Position numbers and translations under genes: made by a program. From contig NZ_CP007033.1 in assembly GCF_000512895.1 (NCBI RefSeq), positions 2,157,001-2,221,000 of the forward strand: a stretch of 64,000 nt of DNA, given 5' to 3'. The first letter of the stretch is position 1; each line of letters opens with the position of its first letter. Below the pieces are notes generated by a model. That model was not told the origin of the DNA, searched no databases, and saw only the letters and a list, made by a program, of their open reading frames with translations. This DNA comes from Dehalobacter restrictus DSM 9455 (GTDB lineage: Bacteria > Bacillota > Desulfitobacteriia > Desulfitobacteriales > Syntrophobotulaceae). Positions 8,851 through 20,729 of this stretch are shown here, one piece after another.

Positions 8851-10302
8851 TTACTGTGCCAGTTTTTCTTTCAGCAGTTTGTTGACCAGACCGGGATTAG
8901 CCTGCCCTCTGGTCGCTTTCATAACCTGACCGACTAAAAATCCAAGTGCGCTCTCTTTGCCGGCTTGGTAATCAGTGACGGATTTTTCGTTAGCAGCAAG
9001 AATGCCGTCCACAATTATTCCAAGTTCACTTTCATCGCTGATCTGGACAAGTCCTTTCTCTTTTATGATCGTTTCCGGATCTTTACCTGTGTTATAGATT
9101 TCTTCGAGCACATTCTTGCCGATCTTGCCGCTGATATCACCTTTCTTGATCAGCGTCAGCATCCCTGCCAGCTGTTCCGGAGAGACGGGCGAATCTTCGA
9201 AGGAGCGTCCGTTGGTTTTCAGCAGGCCGCTTAAATCTCCCATGACCCAGTTGGCAAGAAGTTTCGCGTCATTGATCCTGGCGAGTGCCTGGTCAAAGAA
9301 TGCTGCCATCGCTCTGGATGCGGTAATGACCCCTGCGTCGTATTCCGACAGGCCGTGGGACTGCAGTCTTGCTTTTTTGGCGGCAGGCAGCTCCGGCAAG
9401 GAAGCTCTGATTCTCTCGACCCAGTCTCGGTCGATCACGAGCGGCATCAGATCCGGCTCCGGAAAATAGCGGTAGTCGTGGGCCTCTTCCTTGGATCGGA
9501 GAGACAGCGTCATCCCTCTACCTTCGTCCCAGGTCCTCGTTTCCTGAATGATTTCTTGGCCGTCGTCGAGTGCTTCAGCCTGACGCTCGGTTTCGTATTC
9601 CAGACAGCGGCGGACTGAGCTGAAGGAGTTCAAATTCTTGGTTTCGGTCCGCGTGCCGAATTGTTCGGTTCCTTTGAGGCGAAGCGAGACATTGATATCA
9701 AAACGGACGGAACCCTGTTCGAGTTTGCAGTCGGAAATTCCGGCATAATCCATGATCTGGACCAGTTGTTCCAGGTAAGCCAGAACTTCATCTATAGAGC
9801 GCATATCCGGTTCCGAGACAATTTCCAGAAGCGGTACACCCGTCCGGTTATAATCAACCCCGGAACTGCTGGACGTCATAATAGTCTCCCCGCTGTGCAC
9901 CAGTTTCCCGGCATCTTCTTCCATATGCGCTCTCGTGATGCCGATACGTTTATTCGTTCCGTTCACCGTAACATCGAGCCAGCCATTTTTGCAGATCGGC
10001 AGGTCATACTGAGACGTCTGGTAATTCTTCGTTAGGTCCGGATAGAAATAGTTCTTACGGTCAAATTTGGAGAATTGGGCGATCTCGCAGTTCAAAGCAA
10101 GACCCGCCTTGATCGCGAGATTGACGACTTCTTTATTCAGTACCGGCAGGACGCCCGGCAGCCCTAGACACACAGGACAAACGTGTGTGTTCTGCTCTCC
10201 GCCAAACTCCGTTGTACAGCCGCAGAAGATCTTCGTTTTCGTTGCCATCTCGACGTGGGTTTCTACGCCGCAAACCATTTCATATTTATCGTTAAAAGAC
10301 AT
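8851..10302 (-). CDS. gatB: Asp-tRNA(Asn)/Glu-tRNA(Gln) amidotransferase subunit B
   Basis: 483 residues, ATG at 10302 with AAGGAGG eight bases upstream, inside the end of gatA; the gatA stop directly precedes the start codon, indicating translational coupling. GatB is the kinase/tRNA-binding subunit that activates misacylated Glu-tRNA(Gln) or Asp-tRNA(Asn) with ATP before amidation. Seen: CGVETHVEM at the N-terminus, Cys pairs CGCTTEF and CPVCLGLPG (zinc ligands), [36 protein letters not shown] and the C-terminal YqeY-like tail ending in [11 protein letters not shown]. Length is normal. Last gene of the gatCAB set. Confidence 0.97.
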   Translation of the reverse strand: MSFNDKYEMVCGVETHVEMATKTKIFCGCTTEFGGEQNTHVCPVCLGLPGVLPVLNKEVVNLAIKAGLALNCEIAQFSKFDRKNYFYPDLTKNYQTSQYDLPICKNGWLDVTVNGTNKRIGITRAHMEEDAGKLVHSGETIMTSSSSGVDYNRTGVPLLEIVSEPDMRSIDEVLAYLEQLVQIMDYAGISDCKLEQGSVRFDINVSLRLKGTEQFGTRTETKNLNSFSSVRRCLEYETERQAEALDDGQEIIQETRTWDEGRGMTLSLRSKEEAHDYRYFPEPDLMPLVIDRDWVERIRASLPELPAAKKARLQSHGLSEYDAGVITASRAMAAFFDQALARINDAKLLANWVMGDLSGLLKTNGRSFEDSPVSPEQLAGMLTLIKKGDISGKIGKNVLEEIYNTGKDPETIIKEKGLVQISDESELGIIVDGILAANEKSVTDYQAGKESALGFLVGQVMKATRGQANPGLVNKLLKEKLAQ

Positions 10303-11766
10303 CTAGCGCACCTCCTTGAGCAGCGCAGGCACCTGATGATAATACTCGGTATTTTGTTCAAACGCATAAGCGGCTTTGTACAGCATGCCTTCTTCAAAGT
10401 GCTTGCTGATCAGCTGCATCCCGACCGGCATGCCATCGACAAATCCCGCCGGCACTGAGATGGCCGGCAGACCAGCCAGATTAACCGGGATCGTATAGAC
10501 ATCTCCCATATACATCGCCAAAGGATCTGATTTTTCGCCGATCTTATACGCGGTGGTCGGCGCTGTCGGCGACAGCAGCACATCATATTTGGCAAAAGCA
10601 CGGTCAAAATCCTGCTTGATTAACGTCCGCACTTTCTGGGCCTTCAGGTAATAAGCATCATAATAGCCCGAGCTCAAAGCATACGTTCCGAGCATGATCC
10701 GGCGCTTGACTTCCTGACCAAAGCCCTTTTCCCTGGTCTTTTTAAACATCTCAATCATATCGTCGGCTTCCGCGCGGTAACCATAGCGCACTCCGTCGTA
10801 GCGGGCCAGGTTGGAACTGCATTCAGCCGGAGCAATGATATAGTAAGCCGGCATTGCAAACTCCGTATGCGGTAGTGAACAGCGCTCGATCTCCGCCCCC
10901 AGGCTTTCAAAAGTCCGGATCGCCTTTTGTATAACTTCAGCAACATCCGAGTTCAGACCGGAAGCAAAATATTCATCGGGAATCCCAATTTTTAGGCCTT
11001 TTACATCATTTTCTAAAAATCGGGTATAATCTGGCTTAACAAACGGTACTGAAGTCGAATCTTTCGGATCATGACCGGCAATCGCATTAAGAACTAGGGC
11101 ATTATCCCTGACGTTCGTCGTAAGCGGTCCGATCTGGTCAAGCGAAGAAGCAAAGGCCACAAGTCCGTAACGTGACACAGCGCCGTAGGTAGGTTTTAGA
11201 CCAACGACTCCGCAGAAGGCTGCCGGCTGGCGAATGGAACCACCGGTATCCGAACCGAGCGCAAACGGTACTTCCCTTGCTGCAACGCAGGCCGCCGACC
11301 CCCCGGAAGAACCGCCCGGAACGCTCTCCAGATCCCACGGATTCGCTGTCGGATGGTAACCGGAATTTTCGGTAGACGATCCCATCGCAAATTCATCCAT
11401 ATTTAGTTTGCCGAGCAGTACGGCTCCAGAAGCTTTCAACCGTTCGGTCACCGTGGCGTCATAAGGCGGATTAAAATTCTCTAGAATCCGCGAACCACAG
11501 GTCGTTGGGATTCCTTCTGTACACATATTATCTTTCATGGCCATTGGCAGCCCTTCGAGCGATCCGAGGCTTTCGCCGCCGGCAATCTTCTTATCGACTT
11601 TTGCTGCCTTCATCAGCGCCGAATCTGCGGTAACCGTCAGAAACGCTTTAACCCTGGAATCCGCACTGTCAATATAATCAAGATACGATCTGGTTAATTC
11701 CACGCAGCTAATTTCTTTGTTTACGAGCATATGATGTAATTCTTCTAATGACTTGAATATTGGCAT
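10303..11766 (-). CDS. gatA: Asp-tRNA(Asn)/Glu-tRNA(Gln) amidotransferase subunit A
   Basis: The glutaminase subunit, which releases ammonia from glutamine and channels it to GatB. Start chosen at ATG 11766, ten bases after AAAGGAG (487 residues); a longer TTG start at 11814 adds 16 residues unlike the family and has no ribosome site. The amidase signature is complete: [14 protein letters not shown] (catalytic Lys about 79), [13 protein letters not shown] (cis-Ser and nucleophile Ser region about 150-160) and [16 protein letters not shown]. It sits between gatC and gatB. Together the three genes supply glutaminyl- and/or asparaginyl-tRNA by the indirect route usual in Firmicutes. Confidence 0.97.
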   Translation of the reverse strand: MPIFKSLEELHHMLVNKEISCVELTRSYLDYIDSADSRVKAFLTVTADSALMKAAKVDKKIAGGESLGSLEGLPMAMKDNMCTEGIPTTCGSRILENFNPPYDATVTERLKASGAVLLGKLNMDEFAMGSSTENSGYHPTANPWDLESVPGGSSGGSAACVAAREVPFALGSDTGGSIRQPAAFCGVVGLKPTYGAVSRYGLVAFASSLDQIGPLTTNVRDNALVLNAIAGHDPKDSTSVPFVKPDYTRFLENDVKGLKIGIPDEYFASGLNSDVAEVIQKAIRTFESLGAEIERCSLPHTEFAMPAYYIIAPAECSSNLARYDGVRYGYRAEADDMIEMFKKTREKGFGQEVKRRIMLGTYALSSGYYDAYYLKAQKVRTLIKQDFDRAFAKYDVLLSPTAPTTAYKIGEKSDPLAMYMGDVYTIPVNLAGLPAISVPAGFVDGMPVGMQLISKHFEEGMLYKAAYAFEQNTEYYHQVPALLKEVR

Positions 11767-11916
11767 GAACCTGGTACTCCTTTCCGAATCCGAGACACTC
11801 AGAGAGACGTTCAATTATCGTTTGTCAGAAGGCAACCTGCTTGTTGATCAGTTATTGATCGCGTATGTAAATTCTGTTAAAACAAAGCTTTTAATTGGAT
11901 CAGTCTCTGTTTTATA

Positions 11917-12201
11917 CTAGACGATTCTGGGAACCCGGAAGAACCCGTCCTCTTCGTCAGGTGCATTCATTAAGATTTTATCCTGGCTCATCGAAGGTTT
12001 TACTTCATCTTCCCGCAAAACATTAAAAAGCTGCACCGCATGCGCGGTCGGAGAAACCTGATCCGTGTTGAGCTTTTGGAGCATTTCAGCATATCCGAGG
12101 ATCGAATTCAGCTGCTCCGTATATAATTCCACTTCCTCTTCTGAAAGCTGCAGCCTGGCCAGAAGAGCAACGTGTTCCACTTCTTCTCTGGATAGTTTCA
12201 T
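11917..12201 (-). CDS. gatC: Asp-tRNA(Asn)/Glu-tRNA(Gln) amidotransferase subunit C
   Basis: 94 residues, ATG at 12201 with AAAGGCGG upstream. GatC wraps around GatA and GatB and stabilises the complex. The N-terminal LSREEVEHVALLARLQLSEEE and the central YTEQLNSILGYAEMLQKLNTDQVSPTAH match the family closely; the C-terminal DEEDGFFRVPRIV is the usual ending. First gene of gatC-gatA-gatB on the minus strand, with about 150 bases between gatC and gatA, longer than usual for this set and without an evident signal. Confidence 0.95.
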   Translation of the reverse strand: MKLSREEVEHVALLARLQLSEEEVELYTEQLNSILGYAEMLQKLNTDQVSPTAHAVQLFNVLREDEVKPSMSQDKILMNAPDEEDGFFRVPRIV

Positions 12202-12241
12202 AACTCAATAACGCCGCCTTTCTCAAATGGACATATAAATA

Positions 12242-12270
12242 AATATAACAAAAATGAGCCTGTGGGGCAA
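12242..12270 (-). promoter_or_regulatory. Putative gatCAB promoter
   Basis: Minus strand: -35 TTGCCC (12265-12270), 17-base spacer, -10 TATATT (12242-12247), about 40 bases before the gatC start. The -10 is near consensus and the -35 moderate. It is the best-placed match upstream of gatC. Confidence 0.45.
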
Positions 12271-12612
12271 GGAAAAGCAAAAAAAGCCAGCAAATCCAAG
12301 TTATCTATAAGAATTTATGACTAATCGGTATAAACCACAATGAGTAAAAATCATAAAAAAAACAACAAACTGATAACGAGAAGATAGCGAGTAGATTAAA
12401 TAAGATGATCAGAAAAAAGACAAAGAAAAAGTTTTGGCCGCCTGAAAAAAATTAAAAGGTGATCAGATACTTGACGTAGAACTATGTAATTCATTACATT
12501 GGCCAAAACGCCGAAACACTCTCATCTTTCTTTAAGTAAAAGTATCGATAATGATACTTAAGGAGAAAATAATCACTATTTTTAAATATACAACTGAATC
12601 AGAAAGGAAGTA
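12271..12612. promoter_or_regulatory. AT-rich divergent region with nested dyads before the P-loop gene
   Basis: No gene is seen here. An inverted repeat GTTTTGGCC (12431-12439) / GGCCAAAAC (12501-12509) encloses a plus-strand promoter-like pair TTGACG (12471-12476), 18 bases, TACATT (12495-12500). A second, tight palindrome ATGTAATTCATTACAT (12484-12499) lies over the -10 box. This arrangement suggests an operator controlling the plus-strand gene at 12619. The binding protein is unknown. Confidence 0.45.
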
Positions 12613-12618
12613 ATGCCA

Positions 12619-13344
12619 ATGGAGCAGAACGTCAGACCCTTTGAAAAGTTTTTTCCGGGAAGCCACCTTATTCTCGGAGAAGCGGGTTCCGGAAAGACCC
12701 GCCTCATTTGGTCCATACTCCAGGGAAAAGACTTTGTTGAGGATCATTCCATCAACATCGTCCTGACAGATTCAGAAAAACGTATTTGGTACAATCCTCC
12801 CAATAATCCTGTCCGTACGATCAATCCTTATGAAACCGATATTTCTTGGGTCACTGAACCTACGAAGCCAGGTATATACTACTGTGCCTGCGACTACGCA
12901 CCCCGAATCATCACTTTTCTGGAATGCCTTGCTACCTGGTCAATCCACGAAAAAAACATAACAAACCGAGTCCGGATTTTCATCGATCTTCCGTCCAAGT
13001 ACTGGAATATTCCTGAGTTTGCAGAGCAGCTTGGCCGACTCGATTATATTACAGCCAACCGCAAGGAAGAAGACGGCTCACTCATTGAAATATGGGCTGC
13101 CATCGGATCTCTAAACAAAACATCCTCGGAAATCAAATCCCTGTTCCAGCACGTAAATCTGATTATGCTTAATCCCCTGCCCCACGGCTGGTCCAATAAG
13201 CTCCTGAACCTTTTAGATATCAAGTGCGATAATCTGTCGGAGCTTGTAGCCAGAATCAATAGTGACATCAAAGATGGCTTTTACTACATCCCAATTACGG
13301 AAGAGTACCTCGCTTTAGATCCTAAACCAATAGTGAAGCCGTAA
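12619..13344 (+). CDS. P-loop ATPase resembling a reduced VirD4/TraG-type core
   Basis: 241 residues. ATG 12619 is preferred over ATG 12613, because AAGGAAG lies eight bases before the former and only two before the latter. A Walker A motif GEAGSGKT is at about residues 20-27. The segment RVRIFIDLPSKYWNIPEFAEQLGRL (about 119-143) followed by IEIWAAIGSLNKTSSEIKSLFQHVNLIML resembles the VirD4/TraG/HerA coupling-protein core, where the pattern is DEF..GxIP, then a Q-S-L-like strand and an N/I-x-L ending. The usual Walker B glutamate is replaced (IDLPS), so hydrolysis may be impaired. No membrane anchor is present. It is the only plus-strand gene between gatC and ligA; function unknown, and the family link is my reading rather than a search result. 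Confidence 0.7.
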   Translation: MEQNVRPFEKFFPGSHLILGEAGSGKTRLIWSILQGKDFVEDHSINIVLTDSEKRIWYNPPNNPVRTINPYETDISWVTEPTKPGIYYCACDYAPRIITFLECLATWSIHEKNITNRVRIFIDLPSKYWNIPEFAEQLGRLDYITANRKEEDGSLIEIWAAIGSLNKTSSEIKSLFQHVNLIMLNPLPHGWSNKLLNLLDIKCDNLSELVARINSDIKDGFYYIPITEEYLALDPKPIVKP

Positions 13345-13360
13345 TAATTGCCAGCTTGAC

Positions 13361-13396
13361 AGCTGCTGACTATGTGTTAGCAGCTATTTTGTTTTC
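13361..13396 (+). terminator. Intrinsic terminator of the P-loop gene
   Basis: A ten-pair stem AGCTGCTGAC / GTTAGCAGCT (one G-U pair) with loop TATGT at 13361-13385, followed by ATTTTGTTTT, starts 17 bases after the stop codon. Confidence 0.85.
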
Positions 13397-13447
13397 TATG
13401 TTTATATTTGCATGTTTACGGAACGTAAGCAAACCGCTCTTCGGCAC

Positions 13448-15468
<2,021 letters not shown>

Positions 15469-15558
15469 TCATATTTTTGCTGCGAAGGCTTGTTTGCCGT
15501 TTCGCCAAAAGATTAACTAAAATTACCCAAATTATCGATTTAGCATTAGAATAACCTG

Positions 15559-17832
15559 TTAGATCTTTGAAAGTCGGGCATACTCGGCAATCAGTTTCTT
15601 AACTTCACCGCTGAAAACAACCGTGATCTCGGCACTGTTCCCTTCACCTTTTACGGACATTACAATGCCGTGGCCGAATTTGGGATGCCCGACTTTGTCA
15701 CCGACCAGAAAGCTCCCGGGATCGGAGCTGACAACAGACGCTCCACTGTCCTTCCAGCTTTTACGTCCGGCAAAGGAATTGCCTGAAGTGGAAGCAGCAG
15801 CATCACCGGCATATTTCCTGGCTTGGGAAGAAAGCCCGAATCCCCTGCCAAGAATTTCCCGACGGGAGGTCTCCTCTGTCAGAAGCTCCTCGGGTATTTC
15901 TTTTAGGAATAGCGAAGGCACACTACTCTGGATATGGCCAAAGACCATCCTTTGTTCCGTCGTGCTCAGGAAAAGCTTTTCTCTGGCCCGGGTGATCGTA
16001 ACGTAGCATAGCCGGCGTTCTTCCTCGAGCAGAACCTGTTCCAAAAGGCTCCTGCCACTCGGGAAGATCCCGTCTTCCATTCCAACTGCAAACACAACTG
16101 GGAATTCCAATCCTTTGGCGCTGTGCATGGTCATTAGCTTTACGGCGTCTTCCGCTTCATCAAAACTGTCAATTTCTGCGACCAGAGAAACCTGTTCGAG
16201 GAATCCTCCCAGAATAAGCATATTCTGGTCAGTCTCCAGATCAGGATCCTCAAGGTAGTCCTGAATGTTGTTGTCGTACTCGGCTGTTACGGAAAGGAAT
16301 TCATTAAGGTTTTCTATCCGGGATTCAGCCTCCACCGTATTTTCCGCTCGGAGAGATGCCATGTATCCCGTATCCCTTATGATCTTCTCCGTCAACTCGG
16401 TCAGCGGCACACCCTTTTGAGCTTCTTGACGGAATCCAAGCATCAGTTCATGGAAATTCGTCAGTGTGCCAACGCCTTTAGTCTGGAGACCTGGAATATA
16501 TGCCACTTCAGCCAGCGCATCCAGAATCGGCATACCCTGTTCCTCAGCGTACTCCAGTATTTTATCCAGGCTGACTTTTCCAATACCTCTTTTGGGCACA
16601 TTAATGACCCTGGCGAAGCTGACGCGATCGGCCGGATTGTTCAGCAGCCGCAAATAGGCCAGAATATCCTTGATTTCGAGGCGTTCGTAGAACTTAACCC
16701 CGGAATATATTTTGTAGGGTATGCTTTCTTTCATGAAGTGTTCTTCCAGCACCCGGGACTGGGCATTTGTGCGGTACAGGATCGCAAAATCGTTATACCG
16801 TCTGCCTTCTGTATCAGCCAGATCACGAATTTTCCCAGTCACAAAGCGGGCTTCGTCATGCTCATCTGTCGCTTTAAAGAGAACTATTTCCTCTCCTTCC
16901 GTATTTTCTGTCCAGAGAGATTTCCCTTTGCGATTATAATTATTGCTGACGACTTCGTTGGCCGCCCGCAGAATCTTTTGCGTCGAACGATAATTCTGCT
17001 CCAGCTTCAACACTTTGGCTTCCGGATAGTCTCTTTCAAAATCCAGGATATTCTGGATATCAGCACCTCTCCAGCCGTAAACGGACTGGTCGTCGTCCCC
17101 GACGACGCAAAGGTTGCAATAGCGTGCAGCAAGCTGCTTGATCAGGATATACTGAGCATGATTGGTATCCTGATACTCATCGACGAGGATGTAACGGAAT
17201 TTTTCCTGATAGTAGCTTAAGACATCCGGGTTTTCCCTGAATATTTTCACTGTCAGCATGATGATATCATCGAAATCTAAGGCATTATTGCCGGAGAGCT
17301 TTCTCTGGTACAAACGGTAGGCCGCAGCCGCTTTTTCGGTAAAGAAATCTCTGGCCTCTGCAGCAAAAGCATCCGGCCCTAAAAGCTTATTCTTGGCATC
17401 GCTGATCGTTGCTAAAACAGCCCGCGGCGCAAATTTTTTATCATCGAGATTCAGTTCCTTCAGACACTCTTTAAGCACAGTCAGCTGATCCCCGGCATCA
17501 TAGATCACAAAGCTCCGGGAATATCCCGGCAGGGCATTGATTTCCCGCCTTAAGATCCGCACGCAGGTAGAATGAAAGGTCGCTACCCAGAGCCCCTCAC
17601 CCTCACTGCCTACCAGCGCAAGAACGCGGTCTCTCATCTCTTTGGCAGCCTTATTCGTAAACGTAATCGCCAGGATGTTCCAGGGATTAACGCCTTTAGC
17701 CACCAGATGCGCGATCCTATAAGTCAATACTCTTGTCTTGCCTGAACCGGCTCCGGCTAAAATAAGAAGAGGACCGTCTCCACTTTCAACTGCTTCCCGT
17801 TGGACAGGGTTCAGGTCCTTAAGATAATACAT
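15559..17832 (-). CDS. pcrA: ATP-dependent DNA helicase PcrA (UvrD family)
   Basis: A 3'-5' superfamily I helicase for nucleotide excision repair, plasmid replication and removal of proteins from DNA. Start at ATG 17832, seven bases after GGTGAT (757 residues); the upstream TTG at 17862 adds residues that do not fit the family. Seen: LNPVQREAVES (Q motif), ILAGAGSGKTRVL (Walker A, about 28-35), AITFTNKAAKEMRDRV, VDEYQDTNHAQY, VVGDDDQSVYGWRGA, EQNYRST, MTMHSAKGLEFPVVF and ITRAREKLFL. The C-terminal GDKVGHPKFGHGIV is the Tudor-like RNA-polymerase-binding domain of PcrA. It lies directly upstream of ligA, an arrangement common in Firmicutes. Confidence 0.96.
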   Translation of the reverse strand: MYYLKDLNPVQREAVESGDGPLLILAGAGSGKTRVLTYRIAHLVAKGVNPWNILAITFTNKAAKEMRDRVLALVGSEGEGLWVATFHSTCVRILRREINALPGYSRSFVIYDAGDQLTVLKECLKELNLDDKKFAPRAVLATISDAKNKLLGPDAFAAEARDFFTEKAAAAYRLYQRKLSGNNALDFDDIIMLTVKIFRENPDVLSYYQEKFRYILVDEYQDTNHAQYILIKQLAARYCNLCVVGDDDQSVYGWRGADIQNILDFERDYPEAKVLKLEQNYRSTQKILRAANEVVSNNYNRKGKSLWTENTEGEEIVLFKATDEHDEARFVTGKIRDLADTEGRRYNDFAILYRTNAQSRVLEEHFMKESIPYKIYSGVKFYERLEIKDILAYLRLLNNPADRVSFARVINVPKRGIGKVSLDKILEYAEEQGMPILDALAEVAYIPGLQTKGVGTLTNFHELMLGFRQEAQKGVPLTELTEKIIRDTGYMASLRAENTVEAESRIENLNEFLSVTAEYDNNIQDYLEDPDLETDQNMLILGGFLEQVSLVAEIDSFDEAEDAVKLMTMHSAKGLEFPVVFAVGMEDGIFPSGRSLLEQVLLEEERRLCYVTITRAREKLFLSTTEQRMVFGHIQSSVPSLFLKEIPEELLTEETSRREILGRGFGLSSQARKYAGDAAASTSGNSFAGRKSWKDSGASVVSSDPGSFLVGDKVGHPKFGHGIVMSVKGEGNSAEITVVFSGEVKKLIAEYARLSKI

Positions 17833-17982
17833 TGATAAGATCACCTTTCTTGTCATTTCCAAATTAAAATCTCCGAATATACTCGTTTATGACCGATACA
17901 AAACATTATCCTCATTTTACCACATAAAAAGCAAAAAGGGAACAGGTGTTCGAGAAGAAATAATTAGATCAATAGCAAGAGG

Positions 17983-18300
17983 TTAATCGCAATATCCTTT
18001 ATCTTTCAGTTTGCTGAGATGTGATGTCAGAACCTCATTGAGATCAATACCGTAATGCTCTTCCAGAACGAACATCATGGTTACCGCAGTCTGGGCAACA
18101 TCCATCAGCTCCTTGGCGACCATCTGCATCGCCTCTGCCTCTTCCACCCGCAGCGCTTCTCCGTTTAAGCCCCGGAATTTGCCGATCGCCTGGGCCAGCT
18201 CCCCAGATTCTTCCATGATTTTTAACGCGGTGCTTTCGAGGGAAGGATTCAATCTGTTCAACCGCGGCAATGTGATGGTCTTCGTTACTTTTTCGTTCAT
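17983..18300 (-). CDS. MazG-like nucleotide pyrophosphohydrolase
   Basis: 105 residues, ATG at 18300 with GGGAGAAAGAGC upstream. The helical MazG-like core is visible: LKIMEESGELAQAIGKF (EExxE metal ligands, about 28-36) and AKELMDVAQTAVTMM (ExxD, about 64-67). Members hydrolyse (d)NTPs to monophosphate and pyrophosphate and are distantly related to HisE. It follows hisIE by about 50 bases on the same strand and may be the last gene of the his transcript. The substrate is unknown; a house-cleaning role is possible. Confidence 0.8.
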   Translation of the reverse strand: MNEKVTKTITLPRLNRLNPSLESTALKIMEESGELAQAIGKFRGLNGEALRVEEAEAMQMVAKELMDVAQTAVTMMFVLEEHYGIDLNEVLTSHLSKLKDKGYCD

Positions 18301-18352
18301 GCTCTTTCTCCCTTTACAGGCATTACGACATCTTCACTTTGAACAAATATAT

Positions 18353-19033
18353 TTATTTTCTTCTTGCATTGAGTTCTTCGGCAATCTCCGTTAAAGGAAC
18401 GTTCCTGTCTTCCAGCAGGACCAGCAGGTGATACAGCAGATCGGAAGCTTCATAGCGGATCTCACTCAGCGAATCGTTTTTGGCGGCAATAATGACTTCC
18501 GCACATTCCTCACCGACTTTTTTTAGGATCTTGTCGATCCCTTTGGTAAAGAGATAGGTCGTATAGGCACCTTCCGGCCTCTCGATATTTCTCTGCTTGA
18601 TAACTTCGGCGAGCATTTCCAAAGTCCTGCCCAGAGAGACAGGAGGTTTGGTATCCGGTTCGCCGCTGCACGTTTCAGAGCCCGGCAGGTAGTGAAAACA
18701 GGAGTAATAGTTTTCATGGCAGGCCATTCCACTTTGTTTCACCTTCAGAAGAATCGTATCCCGGTCACAGTCAAACCGGATATCGACGACTTCCTGGTAA
18801 TGACCTGATGTTTCTCCCTTGACCCACAGCTGGCTTCTGCTGCGGCTGAAATAACACGCCTTGCCTTCAGTCAGAGTTTTTTTCAATGCTTCCTGATTCA
18901 TGTAGGCGAGCATCAGCACTTCTCCGCTTTCGGCATCCTGGGCAATGGCCGGAACAAGACCTTTTTCATCCCACTTCACAGCCTGTACGGCTTTAGAGAT
19001 ATCGATGCTCCCTGACTCAAATCTACTGTTCAT
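18353..19033 (-). CDS. hisIE: Phosphoribosyl-AMP cyclohydrolase / phosphoribosyl-ATP pyrophosphatase fusion
   Basis: 226 residues, ATG at 19033 with AGGAGT nine bases upstream. Bifunctional enzyme of steps two and three of histidine synthesis. The HisI half (about 10-125) has [27 protein letters not shown], the metal-binding [15 protein letters not shown] and [10 protein letters not shown]. The HisE half (about 130-220) has [38 protein letters not shown] (EExxE) and [12 protein letters not shown]. Fusion of the two is usual in many bacteria. It lies between hisF and the MazG-like gene. Confidence 0.96.
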   Translation of the reverse strand: MNSRFESGSIDISKAVQAVKWDEKGLVPAIAQDAESGEVLMLAYMNQEALKKTLTEGKACYFSRSRSQLWVKGETSGHYQEVVDIRFDCDRDTILLKVKQSGMACHENYYSCFHYLPGSETCSGEPDTKPPVSLGRTLEMLAEVIKQRNIERPEGAYTTYLFTKGIDKILKKVGEECAEVIIAAKNDSLSEIRYEASDLLYHLLVLLEDRNVPLTEIAEELNARRK

Positions 19034-19146
19034 CTCGGTTGACTCCTAACTTTTCTCAATCATTATTTTCCGGGGATCTAATTACTAAGATGTTTCTTCA
19101 ATATCCAAATTTGCTTATCTTTTCTGTGATTATCAATTTCTGAAGA

Positions 19147-19905
19147 TTATCTTCGAATCGGTATGCCTTTTCCGGCCAGATAATCTTTCGTCTCTTTGAT
19201 GCTGTATTCCCTGTAATGGAAAATGGACGCAGCGAGTACTGCATCTGCTTCCCCCTCCGTCAGACCTTCAGCCATATGTTCGAGTGTTCCGACCCCGCCG
19301 CTCGCGATTAAAGGAATAGATACCGCTCTGCCCACGGTCCGGTTCAGTTCGTTGTCATAGCCCTCTTTGGTTCCGTCACGGTCCATCGAAGTCAGCAGAA
19401 TTTCACCCGCCCCAAGTTCTTCAACTTTACCGGCCCATTCCAGAACATCGATCCCGGTCGGTTTACGGCCTCCGTGCGTATACACTTCCCAACGTCCCTC
19501 TCCAACTTTGCGGGCATCGATTGCGACAACAATGCACTGGCTGCCGAAGGCGAGGGCTCCTTGTTCGATTAACTCCGGATTTTGAACTGCAGCCGTATTT
19601 AAGGAGACTTTATCTGCTCCGGCCCGCAGCATTCTCCGGATATCCTCAATGGTTCTTAAGCCCCCACCAATGGTAAACGGAATAAACACTTCCTCAGCAG
19701 TTCTTCGGACGACATCGACCATCGTTTCCCGTCCTTCGGCAGAAGCCGAAATATCCAGGAAGACAAGCTCATCGGCACCTTCACGGTCATACAGTGAGGC
19801 AAGTTCCACAGGGTCGCCCGCATCCCGCAGATGAATAAAATTAGTCCCTTTAACTACCCGGCCATCGTGAACATCGAGGCAGGGTATGATTCGTTTGGCA
19901 AGCAT
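19147..19905 (-). CDS. hisF: Imidazole glycerol phosphate synthase subunit HisF
   Basis: 252 residues, ATG at 19905 with AAGGAGC upstream. The cyclase subunit, which joins ammonia from HisH to PRFAR, yielding imidazole glycerol phosphate and AICAR. TIM barrel with the catalytic aspartates visible in [19 protein letters not shown] (Asp11) and [12 protein letters not shown] (about Asp130), and the phosphate-binding motifs TIGGGLRT and SGGVGTLEH. It is separated from hisA by about 95 bases holding a small hairpin (19931-19958). Confidence 0.97.
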   Translation of the reverse strand: MLAKRIIPCLDVHDGRVVKGTNFIHLRDAGDPVELASLYDREGADELVFLDISASAEGRETMVDVVRRTAEEVFIPFTIGGGLRTIEDIRRMLRAGADKVSLNTAAVQNPELIEQGALAFGSQCIVVAIDARKVGEGRWEVYTHGGRKPTGIDVLEWAGKVEELGAGEILLTSMDRDGTKEGYDNELNRTVGRAVSIPLIASGGVGTLEHMAEGLTEGEADAVLAASIFHYREYSIKETKDYLAGKGIPIRR

Positions 19906-19930
19906 TAAATTTGCTCCTTTTGCTTGGGTT

Positions 19931-19958
19931 AGTCACCGTAATGGATGGCCTGGTGACT
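19931..19958. repeat. Small hairpin, possible reduced member of the GGA-loop repeat family
   Basis: Arms AGTCACC (19931-19937) and GGTGACT (19952-19958) enclose a loop containing GTAATGGATGG, a string also present in the outer arm of the repeat at 44812-44917 and in the hairpin at 56279-56318. It lies between hisA and hisF and reads as GGA only on the plus strand, antisense to the his operon. Membership in the family is tentative. Confidence 0.4.
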
Positions 19959-20000
19959 TAATCAGCAGGTGTATAAGTAATGTAAATTAGGAATTATATT

Positions 20001-20729
20001 CTAACAGATAACCTGCAGGGCCTCTTCCAGGGTGAATGCGCCGGAATAGATCGCTTTGCCGACAATTGCGCCTTCAATCGCTATTCCATGGTCAGCCTCC
20101 GCTTTCAGTTTTTTCAGGTCATCCAGCGCGGAAATGCCGCCGGAAGCAATCACTTTCAGGCCAGTTGTCTCAGCCATACTGACGGTGCTGGCAATATTCG
20201 GGCCACCAAGCATCCCGTCCCGGGAGATGTCGGTAAAGACAATCCGGGACACGCCGACTTGCTTCATCGCTTTGCCGAGATCCTCCGCTTTGAGATCGGT
20301 GCTTTCCGCCCATCCCTGAACCGCCACCATGCCGTCTTTGGCATCGATGCCGACAATAATCTGATCGCCATACCTACGGACAGCCTCCATCACAAGCTCC
20401 GGGTCCCTTACCGCGGCCGTCCCGAGTATGATCCGAGCTACGCCTAATTCCAGCAGTTCTTCGACTCTGGCCAGCGTCCGGATACCGCCGCCCACCTGAA
20501 TTTTTAACGAAACATTCTTGACAATATCCCGAATAGCTTCATCGTTCACGGGTTTTCCGGAAAACGCCCCGTTCAGGTCGACGATATGCAGAACCTTTGA
20601 TCCTCTGTCCTTAAAATCAGCCGCCACCTCGGCAGGATTGTCGGAATATACGGTTGCATCCTCCATTCTTCCCTGCAGGAGACGGACAACTTTGCCGTCT
20701 TTTAAATCGATTGCCGGATATATGATCAT
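20001..20729 (-). CDS. hisA: ProFAR isomerase HisA
   Basis: Isomerises ProFAR to PRFAR (fourth step). Start chosen at ATG 20729, which overlaps the hisH stop as ATGA (20726-20729), a sign of translational coupling; an ATG at 20744 would add MGEKS and lie inside hisH. 242 residues: YPAIDLKDGKVVRLLQGRM with catalytic Asp8, HIVDLNGAFSGKPVN, QVGGGIRT, FTDISRDGMLGGPN (catalytic Asp about 130) and ASGGISALDDL. TIM barrel paralogous to HisF. Confidence 0.96.
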   Translation of the reverse strand: MIIYPAIDLKDGKVVRLLQGRMEDATVYSDNPAEVAADFKDRGSKVLHIVDLNGAFSGKPVNDEAIRDIVKNVSLKIQVGGGIRTLARVEELLELGVARIILGTAAVRDPELVMEAVRRYGDQIIVGIDAKDGMVAVQGWAESTDLKAEDLGKAMKQVGVSRIVFTDISRDGMLGGPNIASTVSMAETTGLKVIASGGISALDDLKKLKAEADHGIAIEGAIVGKAIYSGAFTLEEALQVIC

